A stretch of DNA of 5,192 bases from Myxococcales bacterium (GTDB taxonomy: Bacteria; Myxococcota; Polyangia; Fen-1088). The notes below the pieces were generated by a model. It searched no databases. It worked only from the letters and a program-made list of their open reading frames with translations, and had not been told where the DNA came from. The DNA lies in contig PMLH01000356.1 in NCBI GenBank assembly GCA_003159055.1, positions 1 through 5,192 on the forward strand, read 5' to 3'. The first letter of the stretch is position 1. The number at the start of each line of letters is the position of its first letter. The position numbers and the translations under genes were made by a program. This document shows, in pieces, positions 1 to 5,192 of this stretch.

Positions 1-592
1 CCGGGCGACCACGCCGATCATGGCAGACATCGCAGCTACCCAGGCCGGAACAACAGCGCCAACTACGAATCAGCCAAAGATTCCCCCAACAATCGCTGAA
101 GAGCCTACGGCGGGATTGCGGCCCAACCAGGTTGACGAAGGGCGATTCGTTGCGACTTTGCTGCCACCGTATCGGCGTTCGTGGTTCTGGCCGGTCGTGG
201 CTGCTCCTTGGCTTGGGCTGGGGATTGTGCTTGCTCGACCACGCGCGCGGGGGACTTCCGAGCGCACACATCGACGAGCTCTCCGCGAAACCGTCGCGCA
301 GCATCGCACGGCGATGAAGCGTGCGGCCGCCGTCGGGGATGCGGTTCGCTTCCACGAAGCTGCCGGGGCAGCCTTGCGCGAGCGCCTCGGAGAGATGTGG
401 AAGATCGCTCCCGACGAGATTACCTCTGCTGAAGCCGCGGCCAGGATGGGCCAGGACGACGAGCCCATTGTCGCCGCGCTGAGGTCGGCGGAGCGCCTTC
501 GCTACGGCGGCGCGGCCGAGGATCCGTCCTCGCTGGCTATGCTTCAAGAAACCATCGAGCGCAGGCTCGACCAACTGGAGAACCGAACATGA
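1..592 (+). CDS. batD: BatD-like protein, C-terminal part (5' end outside window)
   Basis: This is the C-terminal part of a BatD-like membrane protein of the Bat ('aerotolerance') operon; its exact biochemical role is not established. The frame is open to the window edge with no stop. The first ATG, at 20, has no Shine-Dalgarno sequence before it, so the true start lies upstream and the entry is partial. Numbered from that ATG, residues 1-45 are a Pro/Thr/Ala-rich linker. Residues 55-72 form one hydrophobic helix (FWPVVAAPWLGLGIVL), followed by an Arg-rich stretch that predicts a cytoplasmic C-terminus. Residues 82-190 are a helical, charged tail. Its pattern (FHEAAGAALRERLG, then an Ala-rich AEAAARMG and AERLRYGG) is what I recall from the cytoplasmic end of BatD. 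The large N-terminal extracytoplasmic domains of BatD would lie outside the window. The call depends heavily on the next gene being BatE-like and translationally coupled. A different membrane protein with a similar tail cannot be excluded. Confidence 0.68.
   Translation, partial: RATTPIMADIAATQAGTTAPTTNQPKIPPTIAEEPTAGLRPNQVDEGRFVATLLPPYRRSWFWPVVAAPWLGLGIVLARPRARGTSERTHRRALRETVAQHRTAMKRAAAVGDAVRFHEAAGAALRERLGEMWKIAPDEITSAEAAARMGQDDEPIVAALRSAERLRYGGAAEDPSSLAMLQETIERRLDQLENRT
577..591 (+). promoter_or_regulatory. Ribosome binding site and ATGA coupling that set the batE start
   Basis: GGAG at 577-580 lies eight bases before the ATG at 589. That ATG shares bases with the TGA stop of the upstream gene (ATGA at 589-592). 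This favours the start at 589 over the in-frame ATG at 613, which has no good purine-rich site before it. The arrangement implies translational coupling of the two Bat genes. Confidence 0.55.
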
Positions 593-1368
593 CCTGTGCA
601 AGATCGTCGACGATGCCCCGTTGGCTGAACCACGGTACCTCCCTGCTAGCTGCGATTCTGGCGCTGGGCGTTGCCGGCCCATCGCGCGCGGAGTCGCGTG
701 GCGCCAGCTTCGACGAGGCCAACCGCTCCTATTCCGAGGGACACTACGCCGATGCAGTGACGGATTTCGAGACTCTCGCGCGCTCGCGCGGGTGGTCGGC
801 TCCACTCCTCTACGATCTCGGCAACGCCTATGCCCAGGAGGGCAATGTCGGGCTTTCGGTCTTGAACTACGAGCGCGCGCAGGTGCTTGCGCCGCGCGAC
901 CCTGACATCGCGGCCAACCTTGCCTATGTTCGGGCCAAAGCCGGTCTGCCGGCTCCTGTTCAACCTTGGTATCGGCGACTGGCACGGACCCTTTCTCTGA
1001 CTACCTGGACCCTGTTTGCTGTCTCCGGTTTCTGGCTGGCGTGTGTGGCGTTCCTGGCAGGACGAAAGTGGAGAGTGCGCCGCCTTTTCCATGCCGCGGC
1101 CTTCGCAGCCCTGGTTAGCGTGACGACCGTTGCGGCGGCCGTGGTTCTGGACCGCGACCTGGATCATGCGGTGGTGGTCGAGAGAAAGACCGCGCCGGTC
1201 CGAGTCTCTCCGTTCGATACGGCGGCCAGCGAAGCCGCGCTAAGCGAGGGAGAGGAGGTCTCCATCATTGGACGCCACGGAGACTTCGTGCGGGTGCGCG
1301 ATGGCCAGAGACGCACGGGTTGGGTACAATCCGCCGCAGTGCAATTCATTGTTCCACGGCGATCCTGA
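589..1368 (+). CDS. batE: BatE-like TPR and SH3-domain membrane protein
   Basis: A complete 259-residue protein with the domain order of BatE. Residues 10-34 are an N-terminal signal or anchor segment, with a possible cleavage site after SRA at 32-34. Two TPR-like helical repeats follow at about 38-70 and 73-106 (Asn-x-x-Tyr...Gly-x-Tyr-x-Asp-Ala and LYDLGNAYAQEG). Two hydrophobic helices lie at about 139-157 and 168-187, separated by a basic loop (GRKWRVRR). Residues 195-254 form a bacterial SH3-like domain, with the typical ending RTGWVQSAAVQFI. TPR and SH3 modules are protein-binding, so the protein is probably a scaffold at the cytoplasmic membrane. In Bat operons such proteins accompany MoxR ATPase, DUF58 and VWA-domain proteins, and the system has been linked to stress or oxygen tolerance. 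The gene is coupled to batD by an ATGA overlap. It is the last Bat gene, since a two-component regulator follows 30 bases later. Family assignment is good; the physiological role is inferred only from the family. Confidence 0.78.
   Translation: MTCARSSTMPRWLNHGTSLLAAILALGVAGPSRAESRGASFDEANRSYSEGHYADAVTDFETLARSRGWSAPLLYDLGNAYAQEGNVGLSVLNYERAQVLAPRDPDIAANLAYVRAKAGLPAPVQPWYRRLARTLSLTTWTLFAVSGFWLACVAFLAGRKWRVRRLFHAAAFAALVSVTTVAAAVVLDRDLDHAVVVERKTAPVRVSPFDTAASEAALSEGEEVSIIGRHGDFVRVRDGQRRTGWVQSAAVQFIVPRRS
1302..1330 (+). promoter_or_regulatory. Possible sigma70-type promoter for the two-component genes, inside batE
   Basis: TACAAT at 1325-1330 matches the -10 consensus at five of six bases. TGGCCA at 1302-1307 lies 17 bases upstream and matches TTGACA at four of six. 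The site is within the end of batE, about 70 bases before the response regulator start, so it could give that gene its own transcript. Such hits arise by chance in coding DNA, so support is weak. Confidence 0.22.
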
Positions 1369-1398
1369 CCGCGATGCGATGGTTGTACCGCCCACACC

Positions 1399-2076
1399 AT
1401 GCGATTCCTCCTAATCGAAGACGACGAAAAGATCGGCAGTTTCATCGTCCAGGGCGTACGTCAGGAGGGGCATGTGATCGAATGGAGCCGCAATGGCGAG
1501 GAAGGTTTCGGCTTTGCCTTGGACGACCGATTCGACGCGGCCATAGTCGATCTGATGCTGCCTGGTCGCGACGGACTCGGCCTGATTCGCGAGCTGCGCG
1601 AGCGCAGGCACAAGGTGCCCATCATCATTCTCAGCGCGAAGAGCGAGGTGGAGGACCGGGTGAAGGGACTTTCGGCCGGCGCCGACGACTACTTGACGAA
1701 GCCCTTCTCGTTCGCCGAGCTGCTCGCGCGATTGCATGCGCTCGTGCGCCGGTCGAGCGGTTCGGGCGAGGCCGCGCGAACACTCTCATTTGACGACTTG
1801 ACGCTCGACCTGGAATCACGTCGAGTCACGCGAGGTGGGCAATCGATCGAGCTGCAGGCGCGGGAGTTCGCGCTGCTGGTCTACCTTTTGCGAAATCCCG
1901 GCCGGGTTTTGTCGAAGACGATGATCCTCGAGCATATCTGGAACTACTCCTTCGACCCGCAGACCAATGTGGTGGACGTGCTGGTCAGCCGGCTGCGCAG
2001 AAAGATCGATCGCGACTTTCCGGTCAAGCTGATCCAAACTTTGCGCGGAGTCGGGTATGTCCTCCGCAAAGAGTAG
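1399..2076 (+). CDS. OmpR/CusR-type response regulator
   Basis: A complete 225-residue DNA-binding response regulator, the usual length for the OmpR/PhoB family. Residues 1-118 are the receiver domain: acidic residues E7, D8 and D9, phospho-acceptor D51 in VDLMLP, switch residue S79 and conserved K101 in TKPF. A short linker leads to a winged-helix effector domain at about 129-224. The recognition helix region is about 189-204 (TNVVDVLVSRLRRKID), and the domain ends with TLRGVGYVLR. All signalling residues are intact. By style it resembles CusR/CopR-type metal-response regulators, but that does not establish the stimulus. The ATG at 1399 is the only start available after the in-frame stop at 1366-1368. 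No clear Shine-Dalgarno precedes it, so initiation may be weak or leaderless. The partner kinase starts inside its last codons. The 30-base gap after batE allows co-transcription with the Bat genes. Confidence 0.93.
   Translation: MRFLLIEDDEKIGSFIVQGVRQEGHVIEWSRNGEEGFGFALDDRFDAAIVDLMLPGRDGLGLIRELRERRHKVPIIILSAKSEVEDRVKGLSAGADDYLTKPFSFAELLARLHALVRRSSGSGEAARTLSFDDLTLDLESRRVTRGGQSIELQAREFALLVYLLRNPGRVLSKTMILEHIWNYSFDPQTNVVDVLVSRLRRKIDRDFPVKLIQTLRGVGYVLRKE
2047..2059 (+). promoter_or_regulatory. Ribosome binding site for the kinase, inside the response regulator gene
   Basis: GGAG at 2047-2050 is six bases before the ATG at 2057, which lies in another frame within the last seven codons of the response regulator. 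This supports the 2057 start and a 20-base gene overlap, the usual sign of coupled regulator-kinase translation. Confidence 0.5.
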
Positions 2077-2446
2077 CCGACTGCGCTCGTTGGGGTTCAG
2101 ACTGACGGGTTGGTATCTTCTGGTTTTTCTTGCAAGCACAATTCTTCTAGCTGCCGCCGCGGAATTTCGCATTCGCTCGTCGATTCGGGAGCGGATCGTC
2201 GAGACTCTTACCAGCAGTTTGAATCGGCACAAGCAGGCATTCGAGGCACAGGGCATCGAAGGTCTTAGGAAGATGGCCGAGCTGCCCGAGAATGGGCAGC
2301 GGCTGGTGTACGTGCGCGTGGTCGACCGCACCGATATCACGATCTTCGAGAGATCAAATCCCGGGCTGTCCTTCGCCTCGGAAGCGATGACGGTTGACAA
2401 ATCATCCCAGACGATGCGCCCAGTGCGGGAGCAGAATAGCGGCTAA
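2057..2446 (+). CDS. Sensor histidine kinase, N-terminal fragment cut by in-frame TAA
   Basis: This 129-residue reading frame is the membrane and sensor part of the histidine kinase paired with the upstream response regulator. Residues 1-16 are basic and cytoplasmic. Residues 17-36 form the first transmembrane helix (TGWYLLVFLAST followed by ILLAAAA). The rest is extracytoplasmic: an amphipathic helix (about 37-75) and then a strand-rich stretch (LVYVRVVDRTDITIFER, 83-99) that resembles the sensor loop of CusS-like kinases. Translation stops at TAA 2444-2446. The second half of the loop, the second membrane helix and the catalytic domains continue in the same frame immediately afterwards, so the fragment is not a complete sensor. 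Bases from about 2390 to 2446 use more A/T-ending codons than the flanks. That fits either a poorly conserved loop, decay, or compensating sequence errors. As a lone product it would be a single-pass membrane protein with no signalling output. Confidence 0.72.
   Translation: MSSAKSSRLRSLGFRLTGWYLLVFLASTILLAAAAEFRIRSSIRERIVETLTSSLNRHKQAFEAQGIEGLRKMAELPENGQRLVYVRVVDRTDITIFERSNPGLSFASEAMTVDKSSQTMRPVREQNSG
2444..2446 (+). other. In-frame TAA interrupting the histidine kinase gene
   Basis: This is the only stop in the frame running from 2057 to the terminal TAG at 3437-3439. The flanking codons are GGC before and CGG after. Removing it gives one protein of about 460 residues, close to the usual length of CusS-like kinases, with the expected spacing from first membrane helix through sensor loop, second helix and HAMP. 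It may be a real nonsense mutation, a sequencing or assembly error, or one side of a compensating frameshift pair. TAA rules out the usual selenocysteine (TGA) and pyrrolysine (TAG) recoding. Confidence 0.85.
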
Positions 2447-2455
2447 CGGTGGAAC

Positions 2456-3439
2456 TTGACAGCTGCGCCACTTTCCGAAGGTCGTTGGTTGCAAATCGCA
2501 ATAAGCGACGAACAGACTCAAGAGATCGTCGAACACCTGCGGACGGGATTGGTCGCCGTATGGGTCGGAGCGGTGGCACTGGGGCTCCTTGGCGGCTTCT
2601 TTCTCACCCGGCGAGCGCTGCGCCCGATCCAGCGCCTGACCAACACTGCCCGCGAGGTGATCGACTCCGGTGATCTGGCTTTACGGGTTGCTGAACGAGG
2701 AACCCATGACGAACTTGATGAGTTGTCGCACCTGTTCAATGGCGTGCTGTCGCGCAATGAAGCTCTCGTGCGTGGCATGCGCGAGGCGCTCGACAACGTC
2801 GCCCACGATTTGCGTACCCCGCTAACTCGCCTGCGCACTGGCGCGGAAGTGGCACTTCGTGATGTGGCGGATCCACAGCGGGTGCGCGATGCCTTGGCCG
2901 ACACGCTGGAAGAGTCCGATCAAGTGCTGGCGATGTTGAAGACCCTGATGGATATTTCGGAAGCCGAAAACGGCGTAATGAAGCTCGACCGGAGCAGCGT
3001 CGATCTGAGCGAGCTGGCCAGAGTCGTCCTTGACGTCTATCAGGACGTGGCGGAGGAGAAGGGCGTTCGCATCCTTACCCACCTGGCCACCGGCGTGAAC
3101 GTCAAAGCAGACGCCATTCGCTTGCGACAAGCGGTCGCAAACCTCATCGACAACGCGATCAAGTACACGCCCACCGGCGGACAGGTCGAGCTCACCACGA
3201 CGCGCGTGGAGCCCTGGGCATCTCTTGCTGTCAAGGATACCGGAATGGGGATCTCTGCCGAGGATCTGCCGCGGATCTGGCAGCGTCTCTACCGCGCAGA
3301 TCAGAGCCGGAGCGAGCGGGGACTGGGGCTTGGGCTCAGTCTCGTTAAGGCTATTGTGGAAGCCCACGGTGGACAGACCGAGGTGCACAGCCAGCTCGGT
3401 GCTGGCTCGACCTTCATCGTGCGATTGCCCACGCGTTAG
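2456..3439 (+). CDS. Sensor histidine kinase, C-terminal part (TM2-HAMP-HisKA-HATPase)
   Basis: This is the catalytic half of the kinase that should phosphorylate D51 of the neighbouring response regulator. Residues count from a possible TTG start at 2456. Residues 1-30 are the end of the extracytoplasmic loop. Residues 31-50 are a membrane helix followed by TRRALRPI, opening a HAMP domain (about 51-102). The HisKA H-box carries H117 in NVAHDLRTPLTRLR (CAC at 2804-2806). The ATPase domain has the N-box (N229 and N233 in NLIDNAIKYTP), the G1 box DTGMG (261-265), an F-box-like IWQRLYRAD and the G2 box (GLGLGLSLVKAI, 289-300). All catalytic motifs are present, so the half looks under selection or only recently cut off. 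The TTG has no well-placed Shine-Dalgarno sequence (GGTGG at 2448-2452 is only three bases away). It lies nine bases after the TAA, so it would depend on re-initiation. In an undamaged allele this would simply be residues 134-460 of one protein. The stop overlaps that of tolB on the other strand. Confidence 0.85.
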   Translation: MTAAPLSEGRWLQIAISDEQTQEIVEHLRTGLVAVWVGAVALGLLGGFFLTRRALRPIQRLTNTAREVIDSGDLALRVAERGTHDELDELSHLFNGVLSRNEALVRGMREALDNVAHDLRTPLTRLRTGAEVALRDVADPQRVRDALADTLEESDQVLAMLKTLMDISEAENGVMKLDRSSVDLSELARVVLDVYQDVAEEKGVRILTHLATGVNVKADAIRLRQAVANLIDNAIKYTPTGGQVELTTTRVEPWASLAVKDTGMGISAEDLPRIWQRLYRADQSRSERGLGLGLSLVKAIVEAHGGQTEVHSQLGAGSTFIVRLPTR

Positions 3440-4731
3440 CGCGATTCGGTGGGCATGGGACCCCACGACGGGTTTTGGGCGCCGCCTTCGTAGATCTGGA
3501 ATTCGCGATGGGTTTGCAGATTCATGACGAAGAGCCCCTGGCGGCTGGACGCATAGACGAGCTGTCGGCAGTCCGGCGACCACGACGGATCGAAGTTGGA
3601 TCCTTGCCCCTGGGTCACGCGTTCGACCTTGCCGGTGTGCAAATCATAGAGAAAGATGTCGAACACCATGGGCTCGTCACGGGCGGCGAAGGCGATAATG
3701 GAAGTCTCCTTGCGCGGGCAGAAGTGTGGCGATTGACTGAACGTGCCTTGGTTAGTCAAACGGCGTGCTGCCCCACCTGACGAAGGCATCAGATACACCT
3801 GCGGGCTACCCTCGCGATCGGAGATGAACGCGATTTGGTCTCCATCGGGAGAGACTGACGCCGAACTATCGATGCTGGGCTCATCGGTCAGGCGGCTGAC
3901 AACTGTGCCATCAGAAGCGGCAAGCTTGTACAGTTCAGCATTACCTTCGAAAGAGAGCGTGGCAACCAAGTATTCACCGCCCGGGAACCAGGCCGCTGCA
4001 GTGTTGAGACCGTTACGATGGGAAATGAGATGGGCACGTCCACCCTTGTCTGGAACCAGCCACAGATCGGCACCTCCGGACAGGTACGAGTTGAATGCGA
4101 TTTGGTCCCCTGTCGGCGAGTACGCAGGCAAGAAACAGCGCGACTTCATCGTTGTGAGCACATTCAGGTCCAGACCATCCATGCCGATCGTCGCGATCTC
4201 AGGAGTCCTATCCATCATGGCAAAGGCGATTCGTGACCCAAAGACTCCACTCATTCCCGTGACCTTATCAATGACATCGTTCGACCATTTGTGTACGAGG
4301 GTCCGTAACTCGGTGCCTTGGTAGGTCTTGGTCAAGACAGCAGCGCGACCATGGCCGACTTGGTAGAGACGCCCGTCCAGCACCAGGGAAGCTCCCAGAC
4401 GGACGACCCGCAACTTGGCAACAAGCTGCGTTTTAAGTTGCGACCACAGTTTGGCCGAGAAGCCCAACCCTTCCTTGACCAGCGCGACCGAATATGAGGC
4501 CGGATCGACGATCCGAAACGCACCCACCAGATCCAGGTCTCGCCGCTCCACCTCTATCGCACCCGCTGCCAGATCTGTCTCGCCGAGCGCCATTGGCAAG
4601 GCGATAGGATAGACAGGAGGCTGGGGCGCGGCCATTGCGGCGGCGCCTGGAGTTAGGGCGGCAAGCAGCACTCCTGCCAGTGCCTTGGCTCGCCCAAAGC
4701 CACCCCGTTGCGACGTTCCCAATCCAGTCAT
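3436..4731 (-). CDS. tolB: Tol-Pal system periplasmic protein TolB
   Basis: A complete 431-residue protein, about the same length as E. coli TolB (430). It begins with a Sec-type signal peptide: basic residues to about 15, hydrophobic 17-33, likely cleavage near AAMA at 32-35. The mature N-terminal domain (about 36-160) has the TolB_N pattern and ends in SGVFGSRIAF (161-170), the family's junction with the propeller. The C-terminal six-bladed beta-propeller shows PD40/WD40-like blade motifs: SPTGDQIAF at 205-213, FPGGEYLVA near 250, SPDGDQIAF at 294-302, PRKETSIIAF near 340, SPDCRQLVY at 385-393 and a final SWGP at 422-425. TolB works in the periplasm, bridging TolA and the lipoprotein Pal to hold the outer membrane during division. 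The ATG overlaps the stop of the upstream tolA-like gene (ATGA on the minus strand), and AAGGAG at 4741-4736 precedes it by four bases. Three cysteines (C199, C338, C388) are present in the propeller. pal does not follow. Confidence 0.95.
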   Translation of the reverse strand: MTGLGTSQRGGFGRAKALAGVLLAALTPGAAAMAAPQPPVYPIALPMALGETDLAAGAIEVERRDLDLVGAFRIVDPASYSVALVKEGLGFSAKLWSQLKTQLVAKLRVVRLGASLVLDGRLYQVGHGRAAVLTKTYQGTELRTLVHKWSNDVIDKVTGMSGVFGSRIAFAMMDRTPEIATIGMDGLDLNVLTTMKSRCFLPAYSPTGDQIAFNSYLSGGADLWLVPDKGGRAHLISHRNGLNTAAAWFPGGEYLVATLSFEGNAELYKLAASDGTVVSRLTDEPSIDSSASVSPDGDQIAFISDREGSPQVYLMPSSGGAARRLTNQGTFSQSPHFCPRKETSIIAFAARDEPMVFDIFLYDLHTGKVERVTQGQGSNFDPSWSPDCRQLVYASSRQGLFVMNLQTHREFQIYEGGAQNPSWGPMPTESR

Positions 4732-5192
4732 GCTGCTCCTTGGCGGGTGATATCTTTGCCCGAGAATTCCAGCAGCGTACCGTGTTCGAATCGAGCACGC
4801 TGGTTGGCTGGTGGCGGTGGAACTTGACGGGTGATCCTAACGGCCTGAAGGCAAGAGTCGTCGAAATACTGGTTGCCCGAGGACTTCCCCATCTCGGTGT
4901 GGGCCAGCGTTCCGTCGCCGAGGATGGAGAGCCGCACTTCGGCGGCGAGGCCAGCCAACTCGGTGTCGGGGATCATGCCCGTGGGGATGTTCCAATTCTT
5001 GCGGATTGCGGTGTAGATGGCAGTCGCGTACTCGTCGCCAGCCACGCCCTGCGTAGATGTGCCTTGGGTGGATCCTGTCAGCGATCCCAGCGGAGCTTCC
5101 TCGGTGGCTACCGCTTGCGCCAGAAGCTGTGCCCGCTTGAGAGCGTGCTGCACTTCCCGTGACAGCTCGGCGTCGTCAGGTCGCGGCGCCTC
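4728..5192 (-). CDS. tolA: TolA/TonB-like protein, C-terminal domain (5' end outside window)
   Basis: This is the C-terminal 154 residues of an envelope energy transducer. The frame is open to the window edge; a GTG at 5153-5151 is possible but lies in mid-protein, so the gene is partial. The visible part starts with a charged, Ala/Gln-rich helical stretch, then a Gly/Ser/Thr linker (LTGSTQGTSTQGVAG). A globular domain follows, with the pattern of TolA domain III and the TonB C-terminal fold: an amphipathic helix (YATAIYTAIRKNW), strands around AEVRLSILGDGTL, a helix (FDDSCLQAVRI) and a Pro-rich turn (QVPPPPANQ). TolA spans the periplasm and uses the TolQR proton-driven motor to act on TolB and Pal. 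The ATGA overlap with tolB supports tolA over tonB. The domain has one cysteine, in DDSC. The other cysteine of the E. coli domain III pair appears to be Ala here, judged by eye. The N-terminal anchor and long helical domain cannot be seen. Confidence 0.75.
   Translation of the reverse strand, partial: EAPRPDDAELSREVQHALKRAQLLAQAVATEEAPLGSLTGSTQGTSTQGVAGDEYATAIYTAIRKNWNIPTGMIPDTELAGLAAEVRLSILGDGTLAHTEMGKSSGNQYFDDSCLQAVRITRQVPPPPANQRARFEHGTLLEFSGKDITRQGAA
4732..4741 (-). promoter_or_regulatory. Ribosome binding site of tolB, inside the tolA-like gene
   Basis: Read on the minus strand, AAGGAG (4741 to 4736) and a four-base spacer precede the ATG at 4731-4729. It lies in the last codons of the upstream gene, consistent with coupled tolA-tolB translation. 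Confidence 0.6.

Noticed and set aside
20..22. ATG as the true start of the first gene, giving a 190-residue protein
   Set aside because: No Shine-Dalgarno sequence precedes it, the frame is open to base 2, and the protein has the linker-membrane-tail architecture of the end of a longer BatD. It is treated as partial.
613..615. Alternative ATG start for the BatE-like protein, giving a tidier signal peptide
   Set aside because: The ATG at 589 has GGAG at good spacing and an ATGA overlap with the previous gene. The later ATG has neither.
646..1167. Minus-strand open frame (173 codons) opposite the BatE-like gene
   Set aside because: It has low-complexity Arg/Gly-rich composition with no domain, and is antisense to a well-supported gene.
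2394..2461. Two perfect TTGACA hexamers (2394-2399 and 2456-2461) as -35 boxes for the kinase half
   Set aside because: No acceptable -10 hexamer lies 16-18 bases downstream of either one (CGCCCA and AGGTCG occupy those positions).
3449..3475. Inverted repeat followed by GTTTTG as a terminator for the kinase transcript
   Set aside because: The stem is only five pairs, the T-run is four, and it lies within conserved tolB codons.
2822..3583. Long minus-strand open frame (253 codons) opposite the histidine kinase
   Set aside because: It lies antisense to clear kinase motifs, shows no recognisable domain and reflects high GC. It is a shadow frame.
3743..4324. Plus-strand open frame (193 codons) within tolB
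   Set aside because: It is the complement of the TolB propeller repeats, with Ser/Pro/Arg-rich shadow composition and no start signal.
2447..4828. A shared 14-base string (CGGTGGAACTTGAC) at 2447-2460 and 4815-4828
   Set aside because: A single 14-base match in a 5-kb window is near chance level, the flanks do not match, and it falls in unrelated frames and genes.
1..5192. CRISPR array, tRNA, insertion sequence or phage-like block
   Set aside because: No spaced direct repeats, cloverleaf, terminal inverted repeats, transposase or integrase motifs were seen. The window is fully covered by the envelope and signalling genes.

Overview
The window is almost entirely protein-coding and appears to come from a Gram-negative bacterium of fairly high GC content. 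The evidence for a diderm is a TolA-TolB pair, an Sec-type signal peptide on TolB, and a sensor kinase with an extracytoplasmic loop. Protein style and gene content are proteobacterial-like, for example Myxococcota, Desulfobacterota or Binatota grade. No marker here fixes the taxon, so that is a loose inference.

Layout, plus strand. (1) Bases 1-592 hold the 3' part of a batD-like gene, whose 5' end lies outside the window. (2) Bases 589-1368 hold a batE-like gene (signal peptide, TPR, two membrane helices, SH3-like domain), joined to batD by an ATGA overlap. These are the last two genes of a Bat ('aerotolerance') operon. (3) After a 30-base gap comes an OmpR/CusR-type response regulator at 1399-2076. 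(4) A partner histidine kinase overlaps its 3' end and runs to 3439. The kinase frame is continuous from 2057 to 3439 except for one in-frame TAA at 2444-2446, inside the extracytoplasmic sensor loop. It therefore reads as two pieces, a sensor-side fragment (2057-2446) and a complete catalytic half (2456-3439). This is the most notable anomaly of the window.

Layout, minus strand. The 3' end of a tolA/tonB-like gene (5192 down to 4728) joins a full-length tolB (4731 down to 3436) by another ATGA overlap. Together they encode part of the Tol-Pal envelope machine. The tolB stop overlaps the histidine kinase stop by four bases, tail to tail, so pal does not follow tolB as it does in the common tolQRAB-pal order.

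There is no intergenic stretch longer than 30 bases. I found no tRNA or rRNA, CRISPR array, insertion sequence or convincing terminator. I do not see a previously undescribed system. The window looks like three ordinary envelope and signalling modules (Bat, a two-component system, Tol). The items worth checking are the interrupted kinase, the Bat/two-component adjacency and the pal-less, convergent end of the tol cluster.
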